The notes under the pieces: model-generated | The model's input: only the letters and a program-made list of their open reading frames with translations | The model's database searches: none | What the model was told of the DNA's origin: nothing | Shown here: piece after piece, positions 14,570 to 22,872 of the stretch | How positions within the stretch are numbered: the first letter of the stretch is position 1 | How the letters are laid out: every line of letters begins with the position of its first letter | Program-made: the position numbers and the translations under genes | Source of the DNA: a virus | IMG/VR virus record: IMGVR_UViG_3300025520_000068 | Coordinates: 1-35,194 of that record | Length of the DNA: 35,194 nt | Direction: 5' to 3' (one strand)

Positions 14570-15096
14570 ACATTAATGAATTAAAAAAATATACAGGTTA
14601 CTATGATACACTTGGCCAAGCAATTTATCAGGATGATATTATCATTGCAACAATGGGTAATATTACGGAAACTCATGTTGTTCAGTACAACGAAGGTGTT
14701 TGGTCTTGGAATGGCTATGCTTTGAAAGATGTGATTAAAAGTAGCAATACAAGAGTGGTTGGAAAAATGCAAAAACAATCTCAAACTTTGGATAGTTATC
14801 ATCAAGATATCAGATATTGGTCATTGAAAAGAGGACTAAATAAAGCTGATCCAATGAAACAGATGGTAAAACTTATGGAAGAAATCGGTGAATTGGCAAA
14901 TGGACTTAATAAGAGTAATGAAGAAGTGATTATTGATAGTATTGGTGATGTATTTGTGGTTTTAACGATATTGTGTCAGCAATTAAAAATTGACTTAACT
15001 TCATGCGTTGCAGCTGCATACGATGAAATCAAAGACCGCAAAGGGAAACTGGTTAATGGGATATTTGTTAAAGAGCAGGATTTAAAAAAGGAATGA
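14566..15096 (+). CDS. YopX-MazG fusion protein
   Basis: The 176-residue protein joins two domains. Residues 1-68 match YopX-type phage proteins, with TGYYDTLGQAIYQDDIII and a closing VVGKM strand. Residues 78-175 look like a MazG-type nucleotide pyrophosphohydrolase, with the metal-binding LMEEIGEL motif (E105, E106, E109) and D124 and D128 in DSIGDVF. MazG enzymes hydrolyse NTPs or alarmones such as ppGpp; a phage copy could alter host nucleotide or starvation signalling. I chose ATG 14566, 6 bases after GGGAGG, rather than the upstream GTG at 14527. Substrate is unknown. Confidence 0.78.
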   Translation: MNINELKKYTGYYDTLGQAIYQDDIIIATMGNITETHVVQYNEGVWSWNGYALKDVIKSSNTRVVGKMQKQSQTLDSYHQDIRYWSLKRGLNKADPMKQMVKLMEEIGELANGLNKSNEEVIIDSIGDVFVVLTILCQQLKIDLTSCVAAAYDEIKDRKGKLVNGIFVKEQDLKKE

Positions 15097-15098
15097 AT

Positions 15099-15278
15099 AT
15101 GAAAATAGATCCAAAAGAAATTAATTTATTGCTTGAAGATTCTTTAACAAGAAACATACTATTCTCACATATAGAAAATGAAAGTCTTAATCAAGAGAAC
15201 AGTATTCGAAAAGCAAAAAGAAAAGAAATTTATGAACCAGTACGATTTAAGTGTGAGGTAAAAGATGAAACCAAGTAA
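15099..15278 (+). CDS. Hypothetical protein, 59 aa
   Basis: ATG 15099 lies 6 bases after AAAAGGA and is preferred to ATG 15093, which overlaps the upstream stop and would sit directly on the ribosome site. The product is charged and helical (INLLLEDSLTRNILFSHIEN, then RKAKRKEIYEPV). It overlaps the next gene by 14 bp. No family is recognised. Confidence 0.5.
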   Translation: MKIDPKEINLLLEDSLTRNILFSHIENESLNQENSIRKAKRKEIYEPVRFKCEVKDETK

Positions 15279-15417
15279 AGAACACCTAATTGAATACATT
15301 AAGTTGACTATTTTATTTCACGAACCTAAAGACCATGTGACTTTGTTGGGTGATATCTTTGATGAAATTGATATATTAAAAGCAATCAAAGATGAGCTAG
15401 AAAATGAGAATAGGTAA
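15265..15417 (+). CDS. Hypothetical protein, 50 aa
   Basis: This short frame starts at ATG 15265 with GAGGT eight bases upstream and ends at TAA 15415. The helical acidic product (SKEHLIEYIKLTILFHEPKD, then IFDEIDILKAIKDELE) overlaps both neighbours by about 14 bp. Its fit between two genes and good site support it. Function is unknown. Confidence 0.5.
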   Translation: MKPSKEHLIEYIKLTILFHEPKDHVTLLGDIFDEIDILKAIKDELENENR

Positions 15418-15655
15418 GTTCGTAGTTAAGCAAAGCACATTGAAGTCAAAGAAGATTGACACGAAGTTCTATTTACAGGTTCTATTTAGATCAGCAGTGA
15501 TAGTCAGTGAAGTAGTTAATAAGCTCAATAAAACAATTGAATATAAAGCCATTTGTGATCAATTCGATGATGTAAAAGAAGGTGATGAAGTACCATACTA
15601 CACCTATCAAATCATTAGGAAAGAAAACAAAGTTAAGTTCACAAAGGTTACATAA
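15404..15655 (+). CDS. Hypothetical protein, 83 aa
   Basis: The 83-residue basic protein is mostly beta-patterned near the end (EVPYYTYQIIRKENKVKFTK) with a helical middle. It is the last gene of the early unit and is followed 5 bp later by a rho-independent terminator. No family is recognised. Confidence 0.55.
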   Translation: MRIGKFVVKQSTLKSKKIDTKFYLQVLFRSAVIVSEVVNKLNKTIEYKAICDQFDDVKEGDEVPYYTYQIIRKENKVKFTKVT

Positions 15656-15659
15656 AAAA

Positions 15660-15690
15660 AGTTCGGAACAATCCGAGCTTTTTATTTGTG
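15660..15690 (+). terminator. Rho-independent terminator ending the early region
   Basis: AGTTCGGA (15660-15667) pairs with TCCGAGCT (15672-15679) with one G-U pair and loop ACAA, followed by TTTTTATTTG. It divides the early unit from the packaging and structural genes. Confidence 0.85.
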
Positions 15691-15724
15691 ATATTTTTAG
15701 TATAGAGAGGTAGGTGATTTGCAC

Positions 15725-16174
15725 ATGGCACAAAGTAAATGGCCACAAGTTGAAGATAAATTGTTGCTAATTGAAAAGTGGGCAAGAGATGGTTTAACAG
15801 AGTTGCAAATCGCTAAAAATCTTGGGATTTCAAAAACAACACTTGAACAATACAAGAAAAACTATCCTCACTTAAAGAACACCTTAAAAAAAGGTAAAGA
15901 AATTATCATTACTGAACTTGAAAATGCGCTCATAAAAAAGGCGCTTGGTTATGAATACGAAGAAAAAAAGGTGTACACAAAGACTGAAGATGGTGTCACC
16001 ACAACCTATACAGAGATTACAAAGAAGCACCAACCACCAGACACTGGTGCATTGTTTGGTTTGTTGAAGAATAAAGATCCTGAACACTATTCAGACAATC
16101 CTCAAATGCTAGAACTTAAACGACAAGAACTAGAATTGAGAAAGAAGCTAGCAGAAACAAATGGGGATTGGTAA
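15725..16174 (+). CDS. HTH protein, small-terminase-like
   Basis: The 149-residue protein has an N-terminal helix-turn-helix (LLLIEKWARDGLTELQIAKN, then LGISKTTLEQYKKNYP) followed by a helical middle and an EITKKHQPPDTGALFGLLKN motif. It ends with a coiled-coil-like segment rich in E and K. This layout resembles small terminase or packaging-linked DNA-recognition proteins of Firmicutes phages. A separate P27-type small terminase lies downstream, so this one may be an accessory recognition protein or late regulator. I chose ATG 15725 over TTG 15719, with AGGTGA upstream. The stop overlaps the HNH start (TAATG). Confidence 0.65.
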   Translation: MAQSKWPQVEDKLLLIEKWARDGLTELQIAKNLGISKTTLEQYKKNYPHLKNTLKKGKEIIITELENALIKKALGYEYEEKKVYTKTEDGVTTTYTEITKKHQPPDTGALFGLLKNKDPEHYSDNPQMLELKRQELELRKKLAETNGDW

Positions 16175-16875
16175 TGGCATCTCATAAATTATTATCTGAC
16201 TTCTACAAATCAAAAGCATGGATTAACTTAAGAAAAAACCTAATGCTGGAACGCACAGATCCATTGCAGGGATTACTGTGTGAATACTGCAAGCAACCTA
16301 TACTTAAAGACATTGAATGCATCGGACATCACAAGAAAGAACTAACAGTTAACAATGTGAGTGATGCAAATGTATCACTGAATCCAGATAACATCATGCT
16401 GGTGCATCATCGTTGTCACAATGCAATTCATGATCGCTTTGGTCAGTGGATGCCACAGAAAGTATTCATCGTATATGGTTCACCATTAAGCGGTAAGACC
16501 ACATATGTAAAGAATAGCAAAGGAAGAAAAGACATTGTGCTTGATATGGATGAACTTTATGAAGCAATTACACTTCTTCCAATCTATGAGAAGCCAAATG
16601 AATTGGCGCTTAATGTGTTTCAAATCAGAGATTTAATTCTAGATCAAATCAAAACAAGAACAGGTAAGTGGCAGCAAGCATGGATCATTGGTGGTTATCC
16701 ACTACAAACAGAACGTGAACGCTTGGCCAATCAACTTGGCGCAGAGCTTATCTATGTAGAAGCATCGGAAGAAGAATGTTTATCACGCTTATATTCCGAT
16801 GAGAAGAAACTTCCTTATCGTTCCGAGTGGGAACAGTACATAAGGGATTGGTTTATCAAGTACAGACCGGATTGA
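16174..16875 (+). CDS. HNH endonuclease fused to a P-loop kinase-like domain
   Basis: The 233-residue protein combines an N-terminal HNH nuclease (C36 and C39, GHHKKE at about 52, then MLVHHRCHNAIHDRF near 77-92) with a P-loop NTPase (VYGSPLSGKTTYV at about 101-113) that resembles small zeta- or AAA_33-type kinases (IVLDMDELYEAI, IIGGYP). HNH proteins next to the terminase of cos-type HK97-like phages help cut the packaging site. The kinase-like extension is an extra and its substrate is unknown. Start ATG 16174 overlaps the preceding TAA. Its last codons form one arm of a 12-bp inverted repeat spanning the following gap. Confidence 0.85.
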   Translation: MASHKLLSDFYKSKAWINLRKNLMLERTDPLQGLLCEYCKQPILKDIECIGHHKKELTVNNVSDANVSLNPDNIMLVHHRCHNAIHDRFGQWMPQKVFIVYGSPLSGKTTYVKNSKGRKDIVLDMDELYEAITLLPIYEKPNELALNVFQIRDLILDQIKTRTGKWQQAWIIGGYPLQTERERLANQLGAELIYVEASEEECLSRLYSDEKKLPYRSEWEQYIRDWFIKYRPD

Positions 16876-17064
16876 AATAAAAGTTCCTCCTTCCTTTTCC
16901 CTTTCAAAGACCCCCCCAAGTCCATCTACATCCGGTCTGTAGTTGAACTGTGCAAGGGGCAACAGATACACGCAAAGGGAAAAAATCAGATTTCTTGAAA
17001 AGTTTTGGGAAAAGTTTTGAAAGTATAACAAGCAGTTCAAAAAGTACAGAAAGGCGGTGATGTC
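16876..17064. other. Non-coding gap between HNH and terminase, candidate cos region
   Basis: No gene fits this 189-bp interval. A 12-bp inverted repeat (TACAGACCGGAT at 16861-16872, its complement at 16930-16941) brackets a 57-base loop containing a pyrimidine-rich tract and a run of seven C (near 16911-16917), all unusual in this AT-rich phage. The right half has two AAAAGTTTTG copies (17001-17021). In related HK97-like cos phages the cohesive-end site lies between the HNH gene and the terminase genes, exactly this place. The exact nick positions cannot be read. Confidence 0.5.
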
Positions 17065-17406
17065 ATGATAAATTCAAGCAATAATCCAGAGCTTGTTAAA
17101 CTCATTTCTATTTTTGAAAAAGTAGATGCAGAGAAACAAAAACTGGTTGAAAAAACGATTGAACACACTGTGTTTTTGTCAGATGAATTAGATCGATTAA
17201 AGGTTCAAATTTCAAACACTGGTGGAATGGTAAGAATTCATCCAGACAATCCAAACCTTCAGAAGCCAACAGAAGTTGGAAAGCAGTACTTGAAAACACT
17301 TCAAGCATATAACTTATGCATCAAAACCCTTAATAGCATTCTGAGCAGAAACCAAGTGGATGAAGAAGATGGATATGACCAGTTCATACAAAGATACGAT
17401 GACTAA
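17065..17406 (+). CDS. Terminase small subunit, P27-like
   Basis: The 113-residue protein has an N-terminal coiled-coil-like helix and the pattern GMVRIHPDNPNLQKPTEVGK followed by YLKTLQAYNLCIKTLNSILS, which resembles the P27 small-terminase family. It recognises packaging DNA and presents it to the large subunit. AAAGGCGG precedes the start. It overlaps the large terminase by 47 bp and lies directly right of the candidate cos region, as expected for a small subunit. Confidence 0.75.
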   Translation: MINSSNNPELVKLISIFEKVDAEKQKLVEKTIEHTVFLSDELDRLKVQISNTGGMVRIHPDNPNLQKPTEVGKQYLKTLQAYNLCIKTLNSILSRNQVDEEDGYDQFIQRYDD

Positions 17407-19093
17407 TGTTGAAGTTTATCAGTCAATCACATCAGGTATCTCTTACAAAATCACTTATTTAGAACAGTATTTCAATGAGATCAACACTGGCAAAATCATT
17501 GTTGGCCAAGAATTATACACTGTACTTAGTAAACTAATTCAAGATTTAAAGAGTGATAAGTATTTCTATGACACTAAAGAATCACATCGAAGAATTAGTT
17601 TCATTGAAACGTTCTGTAAGCACAGCAAATCACCGTTCTATGGTAAACCATTCATTCTCGAACTTTGGGAAAAGGCACTGATTGAAGTCATTTATTCATT
17701 CAAAAGAGTTGCGACAGGATTAAGAAGATTCAAACGTGTAATCTTGCTGATTAGTCGCAAGAATGGGAAATCAACTCTAGCAGCTGCATTAGCATTCACT
17801 GAATTAATGCTAGGCAATGGTGGTTCAGATATCGTGTGTTCATCCAATGATGATGCACAAGCTGGAATTATCTTTGATGAAATTGCAAATATGAGAGAAC
17901 TGTTTGATCCTAAAGATAAACGAACTCATAAGAATCGCAAAATCATCATCAACAAAAAGAATAAATCGAAGGTGTTCAAGCTCACAGAGAAAACGCAGAA
18001 AAAAGAAGGTTACAACATTGAGTTTGGCATCCTGGATGAATCGCATGAGATGAAAGACAATTCGATTGCGAAACCAATTCAGCAATCACAATCCACCAAA
18101 GATGAACCGTTGTTTATCAACATCACCACTGAAGGATTTATCAATGATGGGTATCTAGATAAAGAGCTGCAGTATGCAAGACGTGTAATTGCTGATGAGA
18201 TTGAAGATGAAACGATTCTTGCATGGCTATATACGCAAGATTCAGAAGCTGAAATATGGCAAGATGAAACATCGTGGCACAAGTCAAATCCATCACTTGG
18301 CATTATCAAAAAATGGGATTACTTACGAGATGAAATCAATAAAGCCAAGCATGATAAAGGTGATCGTATGTATGTGCTTGCTAAAGATTTTAATATCAAG
18401 CAGAACAATGCTGAAGCATGGTTGATGGAACAAGATTACATCAATAACTCAAAATTTAATCTTGATGATTTTATTGGTTCAATCGCTCTTGGTGCAGTGG
18501 ACTTGGCAGAAACAACTGACTTAACTTGTGCCAAAGTTCTACTGATGAAAAAGGGTGATCCTACAAAATATGTTTATACCAAGTACTTCATTCCTGAATC
18601 CAAAGTTACACAAGGGTTCATTGATGATAAGAAAGACTATCTAGAATGGGCAAGAAAAGGATTTATTGAGATTACTGAAGGAAATGAAGTTGATTTATCA
18701 CGTGTAGCTGACTGGTTCTATGAGTTGTTCAAGAACTATAAGATTCGATTATTTAAAGCAGGGTATGATAATCGATTTGCTAAAACGTGGTTAAAGTCAA
18801 TGGACAACTATGGATTTGAAACAGAGCGTGTTGATCAGAATCGCTGGACAATGTCCAATCCAATGAAACTTCTTGAAGCAGATTTAAAAGCTGGTCTTGT
18901 CAATTACAACGATAACGAAGTTGATCGTTGGTGTCTTGGAAACACTGGCATCAAAATTGACAATTTAGGATTTGTCATGCCAGTCAAAGTGAATGATGCG
19001 AGAAATCGAAGAATTGATGGTGCTGTGACAAAAATTATTCTATATGCTATGTGGCAACGATATCGGACAGAGTTCCTAGAAATGTTGAGGTGA
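17360..19093 (+). CDS. terL: Terminase large subunit
   Basis: The 577-residue packaging motor has an N-terminal ATPase domain with Walker A SRKNGKST at 132-139, and Walker B plus catalytic glutamate in FGILDESHE (D226, E227). A coupling TTEG motif lies near 258. The C-terminal RNase H-like nuclease contains GAVDLAETTDLTCAKVLL and later AGYDNRFAKTW and DGAVTKIILYA aspartates. It matches the Terminase_1 family and length. The start at 17360 lacks a strong site; ATG 17375 is an in-frame alternative. It powers packaging and cuts the genome at cos, and the portal gene follows 5 bp later. Confidence 0.95.
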   Translation: MKKMDMTSSYKDTMTNVEVYQSITSGISYKITYLEQYFNEINTGKIIVGQELYTVLSKLIQDLKSDKYFYDTKESHRRISFIETFCKHSKSPFYGKPFILELWEKALIEVIYSFKRVATGLRRFKRVILLISRKNGKSTLAAALAFTELMLGNGGSDIVCSSNDDAQAGIIFDEIANMRELFDPKDKRTHKNRKIIINKKNKSKVFKLTEKTQKKEGYNIEFGILDESHEMKDNSIAKPIQQSQSTKDEPLFINITTEGFINDGYLDKELQYARRVIADEIEDETILAWLYTQDSEAEIWQDETSWHKSNPSLGIIKKWDYLRDEINKAKHDKGDRMYVLAKDFNIKQNNAEAWLMEQDYINNSKFNLDDFIGSIALGAVDLAETTDLTCAKVLLMKKGDPTKYVYTKYFIPESKVTQGFIDDKKDYLEWARKGFIEITEGNEVDLSRVADWFYELFKNYKIRLFKAGYDNRFAKTWLKSMDNYGFETERVDQNRWTMSNPMKLLEADLKAGLVNYNDNEVDRWCLGNTGIKIDNLGFVMPVKVNDARNRRIDGAVTKIILYAMWQRYRTEFLEMLR

Positions 19094-19097
19094 TCGA

Positions 19098-20357
19098 ATG
19101 GGACTAATTGATTCATTAAAAAATTTATTCAAAGAACAGAAGCCATCAACATCTTCTTATGCTGATTTATTAAGTGGATATTTGCCAATGTATTCTCAAT
19201 TTGGTCAAAACATTTATTCAAGCGATGTTGTTCAGCAAGCAATCAATTGTATTGCATCTGAAATAAGCAAGTTGCAACCAAGACATGTTCGATTTGATGG
19301 TGACATGCAAATCAACGTGAATAGTTCATTGAATAAACTCTTGAAAAGATCGCCAAACGAACTAATGACCACAAGAGATTTTCTTGAAAAATGCACTTGG
19401 CTATTGTTCTTCAATTACAACGTGTTCATTTATCCAATTTTTGATTTCAAAGTTGAGAATGATGGTTCAGTATCGAGGAATTATAAATCTTTATATCCAT
19501 TACAACCTCAACTTGTTACGTTTTTACAAGATGCATCAGGGAAAATGTTCGTTGAAATGACATTCAAGAATGGTCTGAAATCTACACTTCCATATGATCG
19601 TTTAATCCACTGGCGATATCGATACTCAGTGAATGAATTCATGGGTGGTAATGACAATGGACAACCAGATACAGCTGCACTACTAAAAACAGTGCAGATG
19701 AACCATCAATTGCTCGAATCAGTATCTAAATCACTTGAGTATTCAATGAAAATTAATGGTCTACTTAAAATCAACACCATGCTAGATGGTGAAAAGATGG
19801 AAGCAGAGATTCGAAGATTTGAACAAATGATTGCAGATAACAAAAGTTCAATCCTTCCTGTTGATTTGAAATCAGATTATGTACCAATAAGACCTGATCC
19901 AAAGTTGATTGATCCTAAAACACTTGAATTTATTGATTCTAAAATCTTGCGACACTTTGGTGTATCAATTCCAATATTAACCGGTGATTACACTGATGAG
20001 CAGTATCAGGCATTTTATGAAAAGACAATCGAACCGCTTATTATTTCGTTAGGACAAGCATTTACAAAAGATTTGTTCACAGATAGAGAAAAGGATTTCA
20101 ACAATGAAGTCATCTTCTATCCAAACAAGTTGTTATTTACAAACACATCAAAGAAAGTGGCCATTGCTGACATTCTAGGTAATCGTGGTGCATTAACAAA
20201 CAATCAGCTGCTTGAAATGTTTGGTTATCCACCATATGAAGGCGGTGATGTTCGATTAGTATCACTCAATTATGTGGATGTAAAGATAGCAAATAAGTAC
20301 CAGATGATAAAAGCAAAAACAGAAGGGAGTGGTGATGATGCAAAAAACGAAAAATGA
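19098..20357 (+). CDS. Portal protein, HK97 family
   Basis: The 419-residue protein has the HK97-type portal plan: N-terminal SSDVVQQAINCIASEISKLQ, then RSPNELMTTRDFLEKCTWLL, YDRLIHWRY, and the C-terminal FGVSIPILTGDYTDEQYQAF with EQYQAFYEKTI helix. Portal rings form the packaging vertex and bind the terminase and connector. AGGTGATCG precedes the start. Its stop lies 23 bp inside the protease gene, a normal coupling in this cluster. The C-terminus ends in charged residues. Confidence 0.93.
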   Translation: MGLIDSLKNLFKEQKPSTSSYADLLSGYLPMYSQFGQNIYSSDVVQQAINCIASEISKLQPRHVRFDGDMQINVNSSLNKLLKRSPNELMTTRDFLEKCTWLLFFNYNVFIYPIFDFKVENDGSVSRNYKSLYPLQPQLVTFLQDASGKMFVEMTFKNGLKSTLPYDRLIHWRYRYSVNEFMGGNDNGQPDTAALLKTVQMNHQLLESVSKSLEYSMKINGLLKINTMLDGEKMEAEIRRFEQMIADNKSSILPVDLKSDYVPIRPDPKLIDPKTLEFIDSKILRHFGVSIPILTGDYTDEQYQAFYEKTIEPLIISLGQAFTKDLFTDREKDFNNEVIFYPNKLLFTNTSKKVAIADILGNRGALTNNQLLEMFGYPPYEGGDVRLVSLNYVDVKIANKYQMIKAKTEGSGDDAKNEK

Positions 20358-21006
20358 ATTGCCAATTAATGAATTAATCGCTCGTGATCGTTTCTTTGAA
20401 ACAGAATTCAGAGCTGAAAGCACTGATGATTCCAATAAAATTATTGGTCGACCAGCAGTGTATGGCCAACAAACTAATATTGGTGGAATGTTCTTTGAAG
20501 TAATTGATCGTGGTGCATTTGATGAAACAGACTTCACAGATGTGTTGTTATTCATCAATCACAAGATTGATAAGATTCCACTTGCACGAAGTCGCAGAAA
20601 CAATGGAAGCAGCACCATGTTGATTAAACCTGATGATGAAGGTATTCTGATTGATGCTTCTGTTGACACAGATAACCACTACGAAGCAAAGGCACTTTAT
20701 TCTGCAGTGTCACGTGGTGATATCAAAGGTATGAGTTTCATGTTCCGAGTTAAAGAACAGAAATGGGAAAACTTGGATTCTGACATGCCAACTCGTAGAA
20801 TCACAAAGGTAGCAAAAGTGTTTGAAGTAAGCGCAGTAAACTGGCCAGCTTACGAAGGCACAGATATAAACGCACGTGATGCTAGGTCGCTGGAGAGCGA
20901 TTTGAAAGCGCTGGAAAGCGCTCGTGCTGCATTGGACAATGCAAAACCAAAAAGCAGTGAATTAGAAGTGTTGAAGTTAAAATCTAAAATACTTGGAGGT
21001 AAATAA
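20335..21006 (+). CDS. Prohead protease, HK97 family
   Basis: The 223-residue S78-type protease matures the capsid. The likely catalytic histidine is H76 in LFINHKID and the serine is S134 in KGMSFMF, near the RGDIKGMS turn. Early strands (IIGRPAVYGQQTNIGGMFFE) and the AYEGTD motif also match. The C-terminal third is a helical, charged segment. I chose ATG 20335, 5 bases after GGGAG, among GTG 20329, ATG 20335 and ATG 20338. The gene overlaps portal. Confidence 0.92.
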   Translation: MMQKTKNELPINELIARDRFFETEFRAESTDDSNKIIGRPAVYGQQTNIGGMFFEVIDRGAFDETDFTDVLLFINHKIDKIPLARSRRNNGSSTMLIKPDDEGILIDASVDTDNHYEAKALYSAVSRGDIKGMSFMFRVKEQKWENLDSDMPTRRITKVAKVFEVSAVNWPAYEGTDINARDARSLESDLKALESARAALDNAKPKSSELEVLKLKSKILGGK

Positions 21007-21007
21007 C

Positions 21008-22219
21008 GTGATTTTAGAACAATTAAAGAAATTACTTGCGACAAAGGAAGCTCGTAAACAAGAGCTTACTACCAATGCTGACAAATCTGAAGATGTGGTT
21101 GAACTTCGCTCAATTAACAGCGAATTAACATCATTAAATGGTGAAATCACTGAACTTCGTGGGATGATTGCATCTGCTGAACAACAAGAATCTTTGAATC
21201 CAGTTCAAACTTATGTTCAAAACGTGGCTACTCAAGCACGTGGTGCTGATGCAGATCCATTTGATACTCTAGAGTATCGCCAAGCATTCATGAAGTTCGC
21301 TCAAACTGGTGCATGGGAACAACGTGCTGATGCAGTTACAACTGTGACTGATGCAGCTAAAGTCATTCCTACCACCATCATGAACGAAATCATCAAAGAA
21401 TTAAAAGTTCGTGGACAACTGTTTGCACGTGTTCGCAAACTTAATGTACAGGGTGGTGTTCAATTCCCAATCTTGTCATTAAAACCAGAAGCATCTTGGA
21501 TCACTGAAGCATCTGCTTCTGAACGCAAAAAAGTTCAAGCCAATACTGCAGTAGTATTCAACTACTATGGTCTAGAGTGTAAAGTTGCGACTTCATTAAT
21601 CGCAAACATTACTTCACTTCCAATGTTTGAAGAAGTCATTCGTAGTTTAATCGTTGAAGCAATGATGACTGCTCTTGATTCTGCAATCGTTGTTGGTGAT
21701 GGAAGTGGTAAACCTCTTGGAATCACTCTTGACACACGTGTTGCAAGTGGTCAAAAAGTCACTTTAGATCAAGCTGAATTCTCTACTTGGTCTGCATGGA
21801 AGAAGAAAGTATTTGCAAAAATCCCTCTTGCTTATCGTTCTGGTGGATTATTCATCATGGCTGCTTCCACTTGGGAAGGTCAAATTGATGGAATGGTTGA
21901 TGAAAACAAACAACCAATTGCACGTACCAACTACAACATTACTGATGCAATCCAAGAACGCTTCAGTGGTAAAGAAGTACTACTCGTTGAACCAGATGTT
22001 GTTGCTGATTACGATGCAGCAGCTGAAGGCGATGTAGTAGCAATTTACTTCAAGCCAAGTGATTATGGAATCAACTCAAATCTTCAAATGACAATGAAAC
22101 GTTATTTTGATGAAGATAAGAATCAATGGGTTGACAAAGCAATCATGGTTGCTGATGGTAAATTACTCGATCCTAAAGGTGTTGTGATTATCAAAAAAGG
22201 CGCAGCACCAGCTGAATAA
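21008..22219 (+). CDS. Major capsid protein, HK97 fold
   Basis: The 403-residue protein starts with a coiled-coil scaffold-like delta region (LEQLKKLLATKEARKQELTT, then LNGEITELRGMIASAEQQ, to about 75), which the protease should remove. The HK97-fold body follows (GADADPFDTLEYRQAFMKFA, then VIPTTIMNEIIKELKVRGQL, then AKIPLAYRSGGLFIMAAST). The start is GTG 21008, since GGAGGT lies at the right distance; the frame is also open upstream. Codon use is richer in abundant codons (GGT, CGT) than neighbouring genes, fitting a highly expressed structural gene. Confidence 0.93.
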   Translation: MILEQLKKLLATKEARKQELTTNADKSEDVVELRSINSELTSLNGEITELRGMIASAEQQESLNPVQTYVQNVATQARGADADPFDTLEYRQAFMKFAQTGAWEQRADAVTTVTDAAKVIPTTIMNEIIKELKVRGQLFARVRKLNVQGGVQFPILSLKPEASWITEASASERKKVQANTAVVFNYYGLECKVATSLIANITSLPMFEEVIRSLIVEAMMTALDSAIVVGDGSGKPLGITLDTRVASGQKVTLDQAEFSTWSAWKKKVFAKIPLAYRSGGLFIMAASTWEGQIDGMVDENKQPIARTNYNITDAIQERFSGKEVLLVEPDVVADYDAAAEGDVVAIYFKPSDYGINSNLQMTMKRYFDEDKNQWVDKAIMVADGKLLDPKGVVIIKKGAAPAE

Positions 22220-22241
22220 ACACTAAAGGAGTAACTGACAT

Positions 22242-22526
22242 ATGACAGCGGTTGAATTATTGAATAAAGTTAAAACTGGTTTAGGTGTCAATGGAACGTA
22301 TCAAGATTCTACTATTACACTTTACATCAATGAAGTTAAAGCATTCTTGAAATCATCCGGTGTTCATGAATCAGTGATCAATAGTGATTCCGCTGTCGGT
22401 GTCATTATTCGAGGTGTTTCTGATTTATGGACACTAGAAGGTGGTTCAGTACGTTTCAGTGATTACTTCAACAAACGTGTAATTCAATTATCATTAGAAC
22501 CACCAATTGAGGTGGAAGATGTATAG
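22242..22526 (+). CDS. Head-tail connector, gp6-like
   Basis: The 94-residue helical protein (AVELLNKVKTGLGVNGTYQD, then STITLYINEVKAFLKSSGV) resembles HK97 gp6-like adaptor proteins that attach below the portal. AAAGGAG precedes the start. It directly follows the capsid gene, the standard slot, and its end overlaps the next gene by 8 bp. Confidence 0.8.
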   Translation: MTAVELLNKVKTGLGVNGTYQDSTITLYINEVKAFLKSSGVHESVINSDSAVGVIIRGVSDLWTLEGGSVRFSDYFNKRVIQLSLEPPIEVEDV

Positions 22527-22872
22527 ACCAAAAGAAGCATCAACAATGATTGTTCCAGCAAAGCTACTCAAAAGAGTTGTAACCACAGTCAGTGGTGCTA
22601 AAGAAATCAGCTATGTTGATGCACCACAAAACGCAATCTTCTTCTGCAACTTTAAGACATTTGGTGGAACTGAAAGTGTGGTCAATGGAAAACTAGTGAT
22701 TGAAAACACTGCTCAAGTCACCACATGGTTTAGACCAGATGTGAAAGCATCTGATCGAATGATCCTTCTTGATGATTTGTCGGAATGGGATATCATCAGT
22801 GATCCTGAAAACATTGAAAGGCGCAATCAATTCTTGGTTTTCAAAGTCAGAAAGGTAACTGGTGGTGCATGA
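22519..22872 (+). CDS. Head closure / stopper protein
   Basis: The 117-residue beta-rich protein starts at ATG 22519, 4 bases after GAGGTGG, inside the end of the connector gene. Strands such as AIFFCNFKTFGGTE and QVTTWFRPDVKASDRMILL fit the SPP1 gp16/HK97 stopper type that plugs the connector. It sits between the adaptor and the gp10-like gene as expected. Recognition is mainly from order and strand pattern. Confidence 0.7.
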   Translation: MYRPKEASTMIVPAKLLKRVVTTVSGAKEISYVDAPQNAIFFCNFKTFGGTESVVNGKLVIENTAQVTTWFRPDVKASDRMILLDDLSEWDIISDPENIERRNQFLVFKVRKVTGGA

